DNA from: Moraxellaceae bacterium
GTDB taxonomy: Bacteria > Pseudomonadota > Gammaproteobacteria > Pseudomonadales > Moraxellaceae
DNA: 64,000 bases
Assembly: GCA_020697295.1 (NCBI GenBank)
Contig: JAJFBF010000024.1
Coordinates: 1-64,000 of the forward strand
Direction: 5' to 3'
This document shows, one piece after another, positions 35,701 through 43,983 of this stretch (positions are counted from its first letter, which is position 1; every line of letters begins with the position of its first letter). Both the position numbers and the translations under genes were made by a program. The notes beneath the pieces are model-generated. The model was given only the letters and a program-made list of their open reading frames with translations, made no database searches and was not told the DNA's origin.

Positions 35701-37103
35701 ACATCCAGCGCGCGGTGCACGCCATCGGTGCTGACATCGGCGGCACTGCCCGGCAGCGTGAGCGTGGTCATCGGCGTCAGCGCGCCCGCGGGGGGTGGCG
35801 TGCAGCTGACCTTCCGGGTGGTCGCATTCTGGGTGCAGAACTCGGCCAGGTTATCCGTCGCAAAGGCGCCCACCTCAATCGGGGCCGGCACCGTATCGCT
35901 CTTGGCCGAGGTCAGGTAGAGCCAGGCCTTCTGGATGGTGGCATTGGGAATCACGGGGACTTCGGGAAAGCGCAGGGCCACCAGGTTGCGAACGCTGTCG
36001 GGAACCGCGGCCGGGGACATCGTGGGCTGGCGATAGCTCACATCGATGCCGCTGCCACCTTCGGGCCACTCGATGTCATCGTAGGAGGAGCGCACGCCCA
36101 GCACCACGTCAACGGGTGCGGAGATGCAACTGCCGGTGCGGGCGGCGGCGGTCGTGTAGCTGACGATCAGTACGGGGGCTGCTCCCTCGTTGCCCTCGAA
36201 GGAGTGCACGGATGCCGTGCGACTGCCGCCATTGGAGGTGACACGCAGGCTGAGGGCATTGCCCCCGCACCAGTCGGCGCGATTGACCACGCCCTGGACC
36301 AGGCTGCCCACGTTCACATAAAAAGTCGTGACGCCGTCATCGGTGGACGGCGAGGTATCCGCGCTCCAGGTGCGCCCGTCGGTGCCATCGGTGGTGAAGA
36401 CCGCCGAATTGCCGGCACTCTCCGCCGCCACCTTGAGGGAGTTGGGCACGGAGCCGCTGGTGCCGGCGCGGGTAAAATGGAGCATGGCGCCGGTGATGGT
36501 CGCGTTGCGCGGAATCTGCAGGTCTTCAAAGCGCAGCCCCAGGGCCGACATGGAGGCGCCCACCGTATAGGAGCCGCCACCGAGGGCGCTGCCGGAGACA
36601 TCGTTGGCGCCGAGGTTGTTGCCAAAGGCATCCTTGCCGCTGGCGCCGATGCGGTTCTCAAGGGAGGAGCTGATCGTCCAGGCGTCCGGCACGGTCTTGC
36701 TCAGCTTGAGCGCGGGATAGCGCATCCAGCCGCCATCGTTGGCATCGGGATTGAAGCGGGCGTAGCCCATCTTGATGAAGTCGGGAGCTGGCTTGACCAC
36801 GCCGCCCGTCACGGGCTCGGGGTCGCCGAAGAGCACCTTGCGCATGGACTGCCGCAGCGCCCCGATGCGGGTCAGGCGGGCCGGATTGCCGGCATTGCAG
36901 TTTTCCAGGCAGTCCCGCATGGAGCCGGAGCTGTCCAGCACCATCATCAGGACCGGGGTGACATCGCCGCTGAAGTCGACAGGACGGACATAAACTTCCG
37001 TATCACTGGCATAGACAGGCGCCAGGCTGAGGCAGCCCAGCAAGAAGGCCAACAGCCCGGCAAACAGGCGGCGGCGGGCGAATACGCCCTTGACTGCATC
37101 CAT
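32781..37103 (-). CDS. pilY1: PilY1-type pilus tip adhesin, copy with intact MIDAS
   Basis: PilY1 caps type IV pili, promotes extension and can bind surfaces. The 1440-residue protein has a signal peptide (1-32). A vWA domain carries DSSGS (57-61, the MIDAS motif), TPLG and LMSDGEPNN. About residues 190-520, between the first and later vWA motifs, hold two tandem beta-sandwich modules with IPRNATITGA and IPNATIQKAW. The C-terminal beta-propeller has FFSTMEGMLHAVD and calcium loops DANKDGLVDA (near 1171) and DTNGDGVVTVED (near 1377). The start at 37103 is set by alignment to the second copy and by AGGGA upstream. Confidence 0.92.
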   Translation of the reverse strand: MDAVKGVFARRRLFAGLLAFLLGCLSLAPVYASDTEVYVRPVDFSGDVTPVLMMVLDSSGSMRDCLENCNAGNPARLTRIGALRQSMRKVLFGDPEPVTGGVVKPAPDFIKMGYARFNPDANDGGWMRYPALKLSKTVPDAWTISSSLENRIGASGKDAFGNNLGANDVSGSALGGGSYTVGASMSALGLRFEDLQIPRNATITGAMLHFTRAGTSGSVPNSLKVAAESAGNSAVFTTDGTDGRTWSADTSPSTDDGVTTFYVNVGSLVQGVVNRADWCGGNALSLRVTSNGGSRTASVHSFEGNEGAAPVLIVSYTTAAARTGSCISAPVDVVLGVRSSYDDIEWPEGGSGIDVSYRQPTMSPAAVPDSVRNLVALRFPEVPVIPNATIQKAWLYLTSAKSDTVPAPIEVGAFATDNLAEFCTQNATTRKVSCTPPPAGALTPMTTLTLPGSAADVSTDGVHRALDVTAQVAAVTGRPGWASNNSLGFLLRNSGSTNVSSSIYAMDSTLSRSAFLHIIYRKQFSNLDEIDKTARQDLYDDISARMYASGGTPLGDAYAEAARYLLGMAAYSKDIFTTTFDDQIPSQTYSQPDSRTVAAGKYVSPLENTSECSANYIYLMSDGEPNNASNVNNNSNGITGGYNQPCTSYSKIPTSSGNTNTNFSCMMSVAQHLSSGVNQRKAVIRTNTVLFDDTLTGSVVTDMETVADDYGKGQFFHAKTSAQLTDSLLSTMTSMINQAGSITAPGVAVNQFNRLTHLDQLYYAMFDPDGLTARWRGNVKRYRLMFQDTPMADGSIKQTTTIVGQDGKPAIDPATTFFSTAAHSFWSTSADGNKAVEGGVASMLPLPAERLIYTYLPAYGTEMTLSTLDEVDVAAARSLMGLTTDGQVENVFNWLKGYGSIIVKDKDPNVAGSVPTIKVDAEAVSDTTKVRNELGGVLHSQPVLVNYGYTSKTPEAAQLDASLQDNMLFFSTMEGMLHAVDANTGVESFAFMPKEKLARADEFVLDAEQDLPEFGMDSTWAVWRVDGNKDLKITPDATPADKVWLFGGMRMGGRNYYALDVTDRSKPRLKWVKQGGVDAGFINMGQTWSKPVLGDVKVGGVVKTVLFFAGGYDPKHESAGYTAANVSDARGNQLYIVDPDTGKLLWWASNTGANLNVPAMKYSIPAEPKLFDANKDGLVDAVYVGDLGGQVFRLDINHAASTDSQIGKRMHLLATVGQGVVANTENQRRFFEPPSVATLLGASGTPYVVVAMGAGYRSHPLDTGTNDFFYVFKDMDALRADLASADENSLQATIEPDNLATVDLTVTEGVDMTDAMGWKMDLPEDGEKVLATPIILFGEVFFSSYVPRMGSLTSKCDPVIGISKLWRMSVNDGAIKRDTNGDGVVTVEDRFIDTVVKGLGGAPQLIIGDDGKNAVITGTGAVRNQDFNSPGMRRTRWFTK

Positions 37104-37451
37104 AGCAAACTTATCCCTGAGCATATAACTCTTTGTTTTTTTAGGCCTATCGCCACAAATTACCCAACGGAGGGGGGAGTTGCGGACCCGATACGACCTG
37201 CCCGGTTCGGTCCCGCCGCAGAGGTTGATCCCCGCACAAGCACCGATTCGGACGCGCGCATTTTTCCATGCCAGCCCGGTCATTAAAAGGACTGAATTGT
37301 TTCAGCTCTACAGCCGCAGGACCGGCAAACCCCATCATCGGCCCGTCGCCGGCCTTGTGCCGCCCACACCATCACACCCCCCGTGTGCACCGCTTCGCAC
37401 CCGCCAAAAGAAAAGCCCGCTCGGGAGCGGGCTTTTCGGTGGCCTCGGGCC
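37104..37451 (-). other. intergenic region between the two pilY1 genes
   Basis: These 348 bases hold the terminator of the upstream pilY1 copy (37407-37436) and a ~300-base leader for the downstream copy, so the latter probably has its own promoter. A near-miss to a sigma-54 site (37258-37273) has 11, not 10, bases between GG and GC. No convincing sigma-70 pair was found. An open frame continues upstream of the chosen start but has no family similarity. Confidence 0.5.
37407..37436 (-). terminator. Rho-independent terminator of the fimU-pilVWXY1 operon
   Basis: The arms AAAAGCCCGCT and AGCGGGCTTTT enclose a 4-base loop. On the minus strand the stem continues into TTTTCTTTT. It lies 16 bases after the second pilY1 stop. 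Confidence 0.9.
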
Positions 37452-40400
37452 TCAGCGCTTGGTCTTCTCGAACCAGCGCGTCCGGCGCATGTTGGCGCTG
37501 CTCAGGTCGGAGTTACGCTCGACCCCGGTGCCGGCGATGATGGCGTTCTTGCCGTCCTCGCCAACCAGCAGCTGGGGCGCCCCACCCAGGCCTTCCACCA
37601 GGTTGTCCTGGAAGCGGTCCTCAGCCGTGACCTCGCCATCCTTGTTGGTGTCCCGCACCACGGCAGCATCGAAGGCATTCATGCGCCACAGCTTGGTCAC
37701 CCCGATTACGGGCGAGCACTTGTTGCTGGTGAGGCTCTGGCGCGGCACATAGGAGGTGAAGAAGGCTTCGCCAAACAGCAGGATGGGCGCCGCCATCACC
37801 TTCTCGCCGTCGTCCGGCAGGTACATCATCCAGCCCATCTTGCCCGTCACGTCGACAGCATCCTTGGAGGCCGGGTCCACACTGGCCAGGCTGTCAGGCT
37901 TGATGGTGTCCTGCAGGTCGGTCGCGGTCACCAGATCCTTGCGCAGCACGTCATTGTCGCGGAACACGTAGAACGCATCCTCGGTGCTCTCGTTCAGGGG
38001 ATGGCTGCGATAGCCGGAGCCCATGGCGACGATGACGTAGGTCTGCCGGGTTGCCGCGTCAATCATGGTGGCCACGCTGGGCGCCTCGTAGAAGCGGCGC
38101 TGGTTCAGCGTGTCGGCAACAATGTCCTGGCCGATCGTTGCCAGCAGCTTTACCCGCAGGCCCAGGTCCTTGCCCGTTGTAGCGCTGTTGTTGATGTCCA
38201 GGCGCAGGACCTGACCGCCCATGTCGCCCACATAGACGGCATCCACCAGGCCATCCTTGTTGGCATCGAAGATCTTCACTTCGCTCGGGATACTGTACTT
38301 GAGGTCCGCGCTCTCAAGATGGGCGCCCGATCCCGTGCCGCTGGCCCAGAAGAGCACCTCGCCGGTATCGGGGTCGACCACGTAGAGCTGGTTGCCCAGG
38401 TCGTCGCTGGTGCTGGTCGCGGGATTGTAGCCCTCGACCTCATGCTTCTCGTCGTAGCCGCCGGCAAAGAAGGCGAACTCGCCCGAACCGCCCTCGATAA
38501 CCCACTTCAGCCTGGGCGAATCCAGGTCGGTCACATTAAGGGCGTAGTAGTTGCTGCCGCCCATGCGCATGCCGCCAAAGAGCCAGACCTTGTCGTCATC
38601 GCCACTTGCGCCGTTGCCGGTGATCTGCAGGTCCTTGTCGCCATCCACGCGCATCACGGTCCAGGTCAGGTCGAGGCCGAAGAACGGCAGGTCGCTGGGA
38701 ATGTTGAGCGCCTGCTCGTCGGCATTGGCGAGGGCTTCGCGGGGCATGAAGGCGAACTTCTCGGTCCCGCTGGCGCTATTGGTATCGACCGCATGCAACA
38801 TGCCCTCCATCGTGCTGAAGAACAGATAGTTCTTCTGCAGGTCAGGGTTGGCGGCGGCCTCGTTGGCCGTATAGTCAGTATCAAAACCGAAGTTGATCAG
38901 CACCGGCTGCGAGTGCAACACACCGCCCAGGGCATGGCGCTGGCCCACGCCCGTGGTGGAAAGCAGCGTGCTCTTCACCAGGCTAGCGTTGGTGCTGTCC
39001 GCCACGGTGAGGTCATAACCCAGCAACCAGTTCAGCACGTTCTTCACCTGATTGTCATCGCTCAGGCCCATCGTGGCCTTGGAGCTGGCAATCACGGTGG
39101 CATTGGTCGTGTTGAGGGTGGTGAGCGCGATGTCCCCGGAGGACGGCCGCACATAGTCCGGGAAGCTCGTGTAGATCTTGCGCGTTGACGGAGTCGGCAG
39201 CTTGCTGCCCACGCCACCCAGGGAGGTGTTCTTGCCGTCCTTGATGGGCGACCAGAAACTCCAGGCATCATCCGAGAAGAAGGTGTCCGCATCGATTGCA
39301 GGATTATCCGACTTGTCGACAATAAAGGCCTCGGTTTCGGTGAACTTGAGGCGATAGCGCTTCACGTTGCCGCGCCAGCGCGAATTGCCCTGGTCCGGAT
39401 CGAACACCGCGTAATAGAGCTGGTCGAGATGGGTGAGCCGGTTGAACTGGTTCACGGCCACGCCGGGCGCGGTGATGGAGCCGGTCTTCTCGATCACCGA
39501 GCGCAGGGTGTCGAGCAGGGCCTCGAGCAGCGAATCTTCGTCGACCGCAACATAGGCCGTACCGCCACCGGCCTGGGCCACGGCCTTCATGCCCAGCACC
39601 ATCTGCTGCTGGCCGGCGGTGTCGCCGTTAAACAGCACAGTGCTGGTGCGGATGATGGGCTTGTAGCTGTCCGGGAAGTCGGCCGGGTTGCGCAAGTCCT
39701 TGGTATACATGTACTTGGCCATCGAGCCCATGCACTCGAGGTTACCGTCGTCATTGCCGGTCAGGGTGTAGCCCACCGGGAAGGTGAAGCCGTCGCCGCA
39801 CTTGGTGACGCCCGGCGTCTTGGGCGTGGCGGCCAGGACCTCACCCGTCTTCGTGCCCACGCCCGCCATGCTCTGCGCATAGCCGCTGGTGAGGGCGAAG
39901 ACATAGGCGGCGGAACAACTTTCGCCCGTACGGTCCACCGGCGTGAGGTACTTGCCGTCTTTGATCGTGCGCGTATCAGGCGCATTGAAGGTCTCGACCA
40001 GGCCCGGCAGGACGATGCCCGTGGCGGTGTCCGCCGGGGCCATGCCGAGCAGGTAGCGACCTGCCTCCTGGAAGCCGGCGCCCAGCGGCGTGCCGCCGTC
40101 CGGCACCATCAGACTCTCGATGTCCTCAACCAAGTCCTGGCGCACGGTCTTGCGCAGGTTGTTGAGGTCGGTGATGGCGCTCAGGGCGCGTACGTGCAGC
40201 ACCATGGACTTGCTGAGGCCGCTGTCGGCGGCGGCCAGGCCGCGCAGGGTGCTGGTGGCGCCGTTATTCTGCAGCACGAAGCCCATGGTGTTGCCCTGGT
40301 TCCACGTTCCCTGGTTAACCACTTCCTGGACGACGCCCGTCACGTCGGCCACGAAGTTCTTGCCGGTGCTGACGGGATTCCCGTCCACATCGAGAAAATT

Positions 40401-41828
40401 CGGGATACTGAAGGTGGAGGCGGCCGTGGTGCGGCTTGCACTTGGGACCGTACAGACTACTGGCTTGACGTCAGGATTGCAGAAGCGGCCGATATTACCT
40501 TCCTTGATGCCCTTGACGTCGATCACGGGTTCTTCGGAGTCCGATTCGCCCGAGCTCAGCGTGGAATACAGGCGGGCATACTGCACGGCGGCGTTGCGGG
40601 CCACCTGCAACTGGTCGAAGCGCACGGCGACCTGGTTCTTGTTGCCTTCGAAGATGGCGGCGGCCTTGAGAGTGTTGTTGCGCGGCTGCACGGCCGGCGA
40701 GCCGTCCTGCCACTCGATGTCATCCCATACGCTGTCGACCAGGGCCACCGAGTCCAGCGCCACCTTCTGGCAGCTGTCGCCCAGCTTGACCGGATCGGTC
40801 AGGCTCCAGTTGATGACGAGTCGCGGACGCCGGTTGATGTCAGTCGACGTACCGGCCGTCGTACCATCGTAGGAATAATAGGTTCGGGTGCCGGCACCGC
40901 CCAAGGTCGGGGAGGGGCGGAGGCGCAGGCCCAGGGCATTACGGCCGCACCAGTCCGCCTGGTTGACGATGGCCTGCACCTGGGCGGTCACGCTGGTCGT
41001 GATGGTGGCAGTGCCCGCGGTTTTTGCCGTGGCGTTGTTGACATAATTGCGCAGGTTCAACGCCTGCGTCGCAAACGACTCCGACTCCCCTGACATCTCG
41101 GGGTCGACATAGAATATCGGGGACTGCGCGCTGTTGCCCACGGTGCTCTTTACCGTTAGCGTCAGGTTGGCCGAGGTGATCGTGGCGTTCTTGGGGATGT
41201 TCAGGTTCTCGAAGCGCAGGCCGGTCGCCGGCGCGGTCTTGGAGATGGTGAAGTCGACCGCAGTCGTGTTCATCGTGCAGGCGAGCGGGGGAATCAAGCC
41301 CTCCGTCAACGCGGTACACTGGCCATCGCTCTGAGAATTGACGACACGCGCCGTCCAGACCTGAGCCGGGAAGCCGGCACCCGCCGTGGTGGGCGCCAGG
41401 TCATCCAGCGCCAGCGCCGGGTAGCGCACCCAGCCACCGCCGGAACCACTGTTCAGGAAACGTGAGTAGCCGAGGCGCAGGAAACCCGGCGCCGGCTTGA
41501 TGATGTCGCCATCCGCCGCGATGTGATTGCCGAACAGCGCCTTGCGCATGGCGCGGCGCATATGGTTGATGCGCATGTCGTTCTCGTCCGCGCAGTCGCT
41601 GCCGCTCGGATTGGTCGCCGTGCTCGCCATGCAGTGGTTCATGAACAGCGACGAGTCGAGCATCATCATGAGCGAGGGCGCGGCGTCGGCGCTGTCGATC
41701 TCGATGAGGCGGGCATAGACCTCGGTATCGCTGGCATAGACCGGCGTCAGGCTGAACGATCCCAGCAAAAAGGCGGCAAGCGCCGTCAGCAGGCGATCCC
41801 TGGTTGTTTTTTTCTCGACTGCGTTCAT
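37452..41828 (-). CDS. pilY1: PilY1-type pilus tip protein, copy with degenerate MIDAS
   Basis: The 1458-residue paralogue of the neighbouring PilY1 shares the signal peptide region (LLGSFSLTPVYASDTEVYAR). It also shares the interrupted vWA domain with two inserted beta-sandwich modules, the C-terminal propeller and the calcium loops DANKDGLVDA (near 1187) and DTNKDGEVTAED (near 1388). The first metal motif is DSSLF (58-62) where the sister has DSSGS. The later LMSDGEPNN is replaced by ALTSGYAQS, so metal binding by the vWA domain is doubtful. The ATG follows GAGGTGAT. It is the last gene of the minor pilin operon, 24 bases after pilX. Confidence 0.92.
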   Translation of the reverse strand: MNAVEKKTTRDRLLTALAAFLLGSFSLTPVYASDTEVYARLIEIDSADAAPSLMMMLDSSLFMNHCMASTATNPSGSDCADENDMRINHMRRAMRKALFGNHIAADGDIIKPAPGFLRLGYSRFLNSGSGGGWVRYPALALDDLAPTTAGAGFPAQVWTARVVNSQSDGQCTALTEGLIPPLACTMNTTAVDFTISKTAPATGLRFENLNIPKNATITSANLTLTVKSTVGNSAQSPIFYVDPEMSGESESFATQALNLRNYVNNATAKTAGTATITTSVTAQVQAIVNQADWCGRNALGLRLRPSPTLGGAGTRTYYSYDGTTAGTSTDINRRPRLVINWSLTDPVKLGDSCQKVALDSVALVDSVWDDIEWQDGSPAVQPRNNTLKAAAIFEGNKNQVAVRFDQLQVARNAAVQYARLYSTLSSGESDSEEPVIDVKGIKEGNIGRFCNPDVKPVVCTVPSASRTTAASTFSIPNFLDVDGNPVSTGKNFVADVTGVVQEVVNQGTWNQGNTMGFVLQNNGATSTLRGLAAADSGLSKSMVLHVRALSAITDLNNLRKTVRQDLVEDIESLMVPDGGTPLGAGFQEAGRYLLGMAPADTATGIVLPGLVETFNAPDTRTIKDGKYLTPVDRTGESCSAAYVFALTSGYAQSMAGVGTKTGEVLAATPKTPGVTKCGDGFTFPVGYTLTGNDDGNLECMGSMAKYMYTKDLRNPADFPDSYKPIIRTSTVLFNGDTAGQQQMVLGMKAVAQAGGGTAYVAVDEDSLLEALLDTLRSVIEKTGSITAPGVAVNQFNRLTHLDQLYYAVFDPDQGNSRWRGNVKRYRLKFTETEAFIVDKSDNPAIDADTFFSDDAWSFWSPIKDGKNTSLGGVGSKLPTPSTRKIYTSFPDYVRPSSGDIALTTLNTTNATVIASSKATMGLSDDNQVKNVLNWLLGYDLTVADSTNASLVKSTLLSTTGVGQRHALGGVLHSQPVLINFGFDTDYTANEAAANPDLQKNYLFFSTMEGMLHAVDTNSASGTEKFAFMPREALANADEQALNIPSDLPFFGLDLTWTVMRVDGDKDLQITGNGASGDDDKVWLFGGMRMGGSNYYALNVTDLDSPRLKWVIEGGSGEFAFFAGGYDEKHEVEGYNPATSTSDDLGNQLYVVDPDTGEVLFWASGTGSGAHLESADLKYSIPSEVKIFDANKDGLVDAVYVGDMGGQVLRLDINNSATTGKDLGLRVKLLATIGQDIVADTLNQRRFYEAPSVATMIDAATRQTYVIVAMGSGYRSHPLNESTEDAFYVFRDNDVLRKDLVTATDLQDTIKPDSLASVDPASKDAVDVTGKMGWMMYLPDDGEKVMAAPILLFGEAFFTSYVPRQSLTSNKCSPVIGVTKLWRMNAFDAAVVRDTNKDGEVTAEDRFQDNLVEGLGGAPQLLVGEDGKNAIIAGTGVERNSDLSSANMRRTRWFEKTKR

Positions 41829-41852
41829 GACATCACCTCGCGGGTGTGGAAC

Positions 41853-42536
41853 TCACTTGTAGCCGCCGTAGCCGTAGACAAATTCCTGCACTACGGTTTC
41901 AAAGGAGGCGTTCTTGGAAGTCAGGCATTCCGTTGCGGTGGTGCCAGCGGCCCCTTCCTGGGGCTTGGCCAAACAGTCAGTGATCTCAGCTTTGGTCGCG
42001 CTGCCATAGTTCGGCATCACGGCGGTGGAATAGACGGCCACCAGGGCGCCGCCACCGCCCGGCAGGATGCTGTCGTCGGTGCCGTAGTTCAGCACCACCT
42101 GGGCCTTGCCCGAGGCGTCGACCGGGCTCATGACCGCCACCTGCACCGCCGTCACCTCGCGGCCACTGACGAATTCGTCCGTGTCGGTCAGGTCGCAGCT
42201 GCGCGGCGCACCGACATCGGTGGCGAGCTGGAGGCCGGCCTTGTTGAAGCAGCCCACCACCGCCATGCCCGGGTTGTCCTTGATCAGGGTGATCGGGCCC
42301 GTCGGGCCATTGGCGAAGGTCATGTCGGAATTGATCACCGTCTCGACGCTGCCCGTGCCCGCATCCGCATTCTGGAACAGCACCACGCTGACCTGGGAGT
42401 TGGTGGCCATGGCCACCTGCAGCAGGCCGGCGCGCATGGCGATCAGGCCCATGAAAGTTACGATCACCAGGATGAAGAGGGTGACGATCAGGGCGACGCC
42501 GCGTTCCCGGTGACGGAAAGTCATTGCTTTTCTCAT
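41853..42536 (-). CDS. pilX: Type IV pilus assembly protein PilX
   Basis: The minor pilin is 227 residues. Its N terminus is RERGVALIVTLFILVIVTFMGLIAMRAG, with Gly before the processed helix, as in PilX. A globular part has a C-terminal YGYGGYK tail. GAGGAA lies six bases before the ATG. It begins 7 bases after pilW ends and precedes pilY1, the order seen in P. aeruginosa. Family members form part of the tip priming complex with PilV, PilW, FimU and PilY1. Confidence 0.9.
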   Translation of the reverse strand: MRKAMTFRHRERGVALIVTLFILVIVTFMGLIAMRAGLLQVAMATNSQVSVVLFQNADAGTGSVETVINSDMTFANGPTGPITLIKDNPGMAVVGCFNKAGLQLATDVGAPRSCDLTDTDEFVSGREVTAVQVAVMSPVDASGKAQVVLNYGTDDSILPGGGGALVAVYSTAVMPNYGSATKAEITDCLAKPQEGAAGTTATECLTSKNASFETVVQEFVYGYGGYK

Positions 42537-42543
42537 GGCTTCC

Positions 42544-43431
42544 TCACACTCCGCTCAAAACGACATTGCGCAGGCTGATGGTGGTGATGAACAGGCGACG
42601 CAGGAAACCGTCGTTCGGCACATTCGCTGCGGGGATCGTACCGTCCAGCACCATCACGTTATTGGGCGGAGGCGGCGAGTTGGTGGCGCGCTCCAGGGAA
42701 TGCATATAGACCCCGAGGCGCACGGCCAGAATGACGGGCCGGGGCGCCACCAGCGCCCTGTAGGTGTCGGCATCGATATAGCGGGCAATACGCGCCATGC
42801 CGTTCCCGGTGTTGTCGACAATGCGGTCGTCAACGCCGTAGAGCACCTGGAAACTGTCCACGCCGTTGAGCAGGATGGCGCCGTTGTCGCCATATGCCCT
42901 CCCGACTGTCGCGTCGAGGGTAGTGCCATCGTGGTTGCCGCCGTCGCAGGCCAGCGAGGGCATGCCGTTGTCGAGGCGGATGAAGTAACGGGCCACCAGG
43001 ATGCGCCCCGCCACCACCGCGTTGCCTTCGCAGTCCACGGTGTTGTTCAGGGCCAGGTACTGCACCACCAGCTGATCGCTGTTTTGCAGCAGGCCGGGCA
43101 AGGCGCCCGTGGTGGCGCTGGCGTTGTCGTTGATCGCCGTGCTGGCGGCGGCCAGGTTGGCGATGTCGCTGGTCGCAAAAGGAAGGCCCACCACGTTCAC
43201 CTCGGCCGTGGTGGCGGAGCTCGCCGGGCTCAGGCCGGCCACCCGCACGTCATGCACCATCTGGTCGATGGCGAAGCGGCCGTTGGCCTGCACGTCGTTC
43301 ATGCCGCGCTGGAAGTTCAACGAAATCTGGTTGGCCAGGAAGAGCTGGATGGCGGCGCCGGAAATCAGCAGGCCCAGCGCCATGGCCACCATCAGTTCAA
43401 GCAGGGAGAAGCCCCGGAGGCGGCGGTTCAT
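42544..43431 (-). CDS. pilW: Type IV pilus assembly protein PilW
   Basis: The minor pilin is 295 residues, with leader MNRRLRG and FSLLELMVAMALGLLISGAAIQLFL (Glu+5 present). The PilW-type body follows (NGRFAIDQMVHDVRVAGLSP, then VDSFQVLYGVDD). The ATG at 43431 overlaps the pilV TGA stop by one base (TGATG), so translation is coupled. The open frame extends further upstream, but only this start gives a prepilin leader. Confidence 0.92.
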   Translation of the reverse strand: MNRRLRGFSLLELMVAMALGLLISGAAIQLFLANQISLNFQRGMNDVQANGRFAIDQMVHDVRVAGLSPASSATTAEVNVVGLPFATSDIANLAAASTAINDNASATTGALPGLLQNSDQLVVQYLALNNTVDCEGNAVVAGRILVARYFIRLDNGMPSLACDGGNHDGTTLDATVGRAYGDNGAILLNGVDSFQVLYGVDDRIVDNTGNGMARIARYIDADTYRALVAPRPVILAVRLGVYMHSLERATNSPPPPNNVMVLDGTIPAANVPNDGFLRRLFITTISLRNVVLSGV

Positions 43432-43976
43432 CACTGCACCTCCAGCATGACGCAGGAAATGGCGGCCCTGCCGGGCGCTGCAGCCCGGTAAAAGCCATTC
43501 TCGTCCACGCACTCACCGGCGAGGCCGGCGGTGGGCTGGAGCCCGTCCCAGGAGACAAAGATGCAGTTGAGGGCGCTGCCGGCGCAGGCCTGCATATTGA
43601 CCAGGCCTTGCGGCAGCAGGGTTTCCGCATTGAAGCGCACGCTGGCGGCATCGAAGGCGGTCATCTGCAGGGGAGTGCAGTTACCCACCATGCAGTCATC
43701 CAGCGTGGTCTGGTCCACGGCCGTGGTCGGCCATGTTGCCGCCGCCACATAGGTGGCCATCTGGGAACTATTGGAACGGGCGCGCTCGGCCAGGTCCTGG
43801 GCAATCGACATGGCCTGCGTGCGGTAATAGGAGTCGCCACTGGTCTGCACGGCCCGCATCTGCAGCGCGGCAAACCCGACCACGCCCACGGCCAGCACCA
43901 GCACGGCGGCCAGCACCTCAATCAACCCGAAGCCCGCTTCCTGCCGGCCTGAACTTGTCCTGCTCATGATACTCAT
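43431..43976 (-). CDS. pilV: Type IV pilus modification/minor pilin protein PilV
   Basis: The minor pilin is 181 residues. The leader ends in EAG before FGLIEVLAAVLVLAVGVVGFAALQMRAV, which is diagnostic of PilV. The body has several Cys (DDCMVGNC, CAGSALNC). The start is ambiguous between the ATG at 43976 and an ATG three codons later; both keep the leader. The gap to fimU is 7 bases, and the stop overlaps the pilW start. Confidence 0.9.
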   Translation of the reverse strand: MSIMSRTSSGRQEAGFGLIEVLAAVLVLAVGVVGFAALQMRAVQTSGDSYYRTQAMSIAQDLAERARSNSSQMATYVAAATWPTTAVDQTTLDDCMVGNCTPLQMTAFDAASVRFNAETLLPQGLVNMQACAGSALNCIFVSWDGLQPTAGLAGECVDENGFYRAAAPGRAAISCVMLEVQ

Positions 43977-43983
43977 CACTGAC

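Noticed and set aside
37258-37273. Sigma-54-like TGGCATGGAAAAATGC upstream of the first pilY1 (minus)
   Set aside because: Eleven bases separate GG and GC; otherwise attractive, but spacing is strict for sigma-54.
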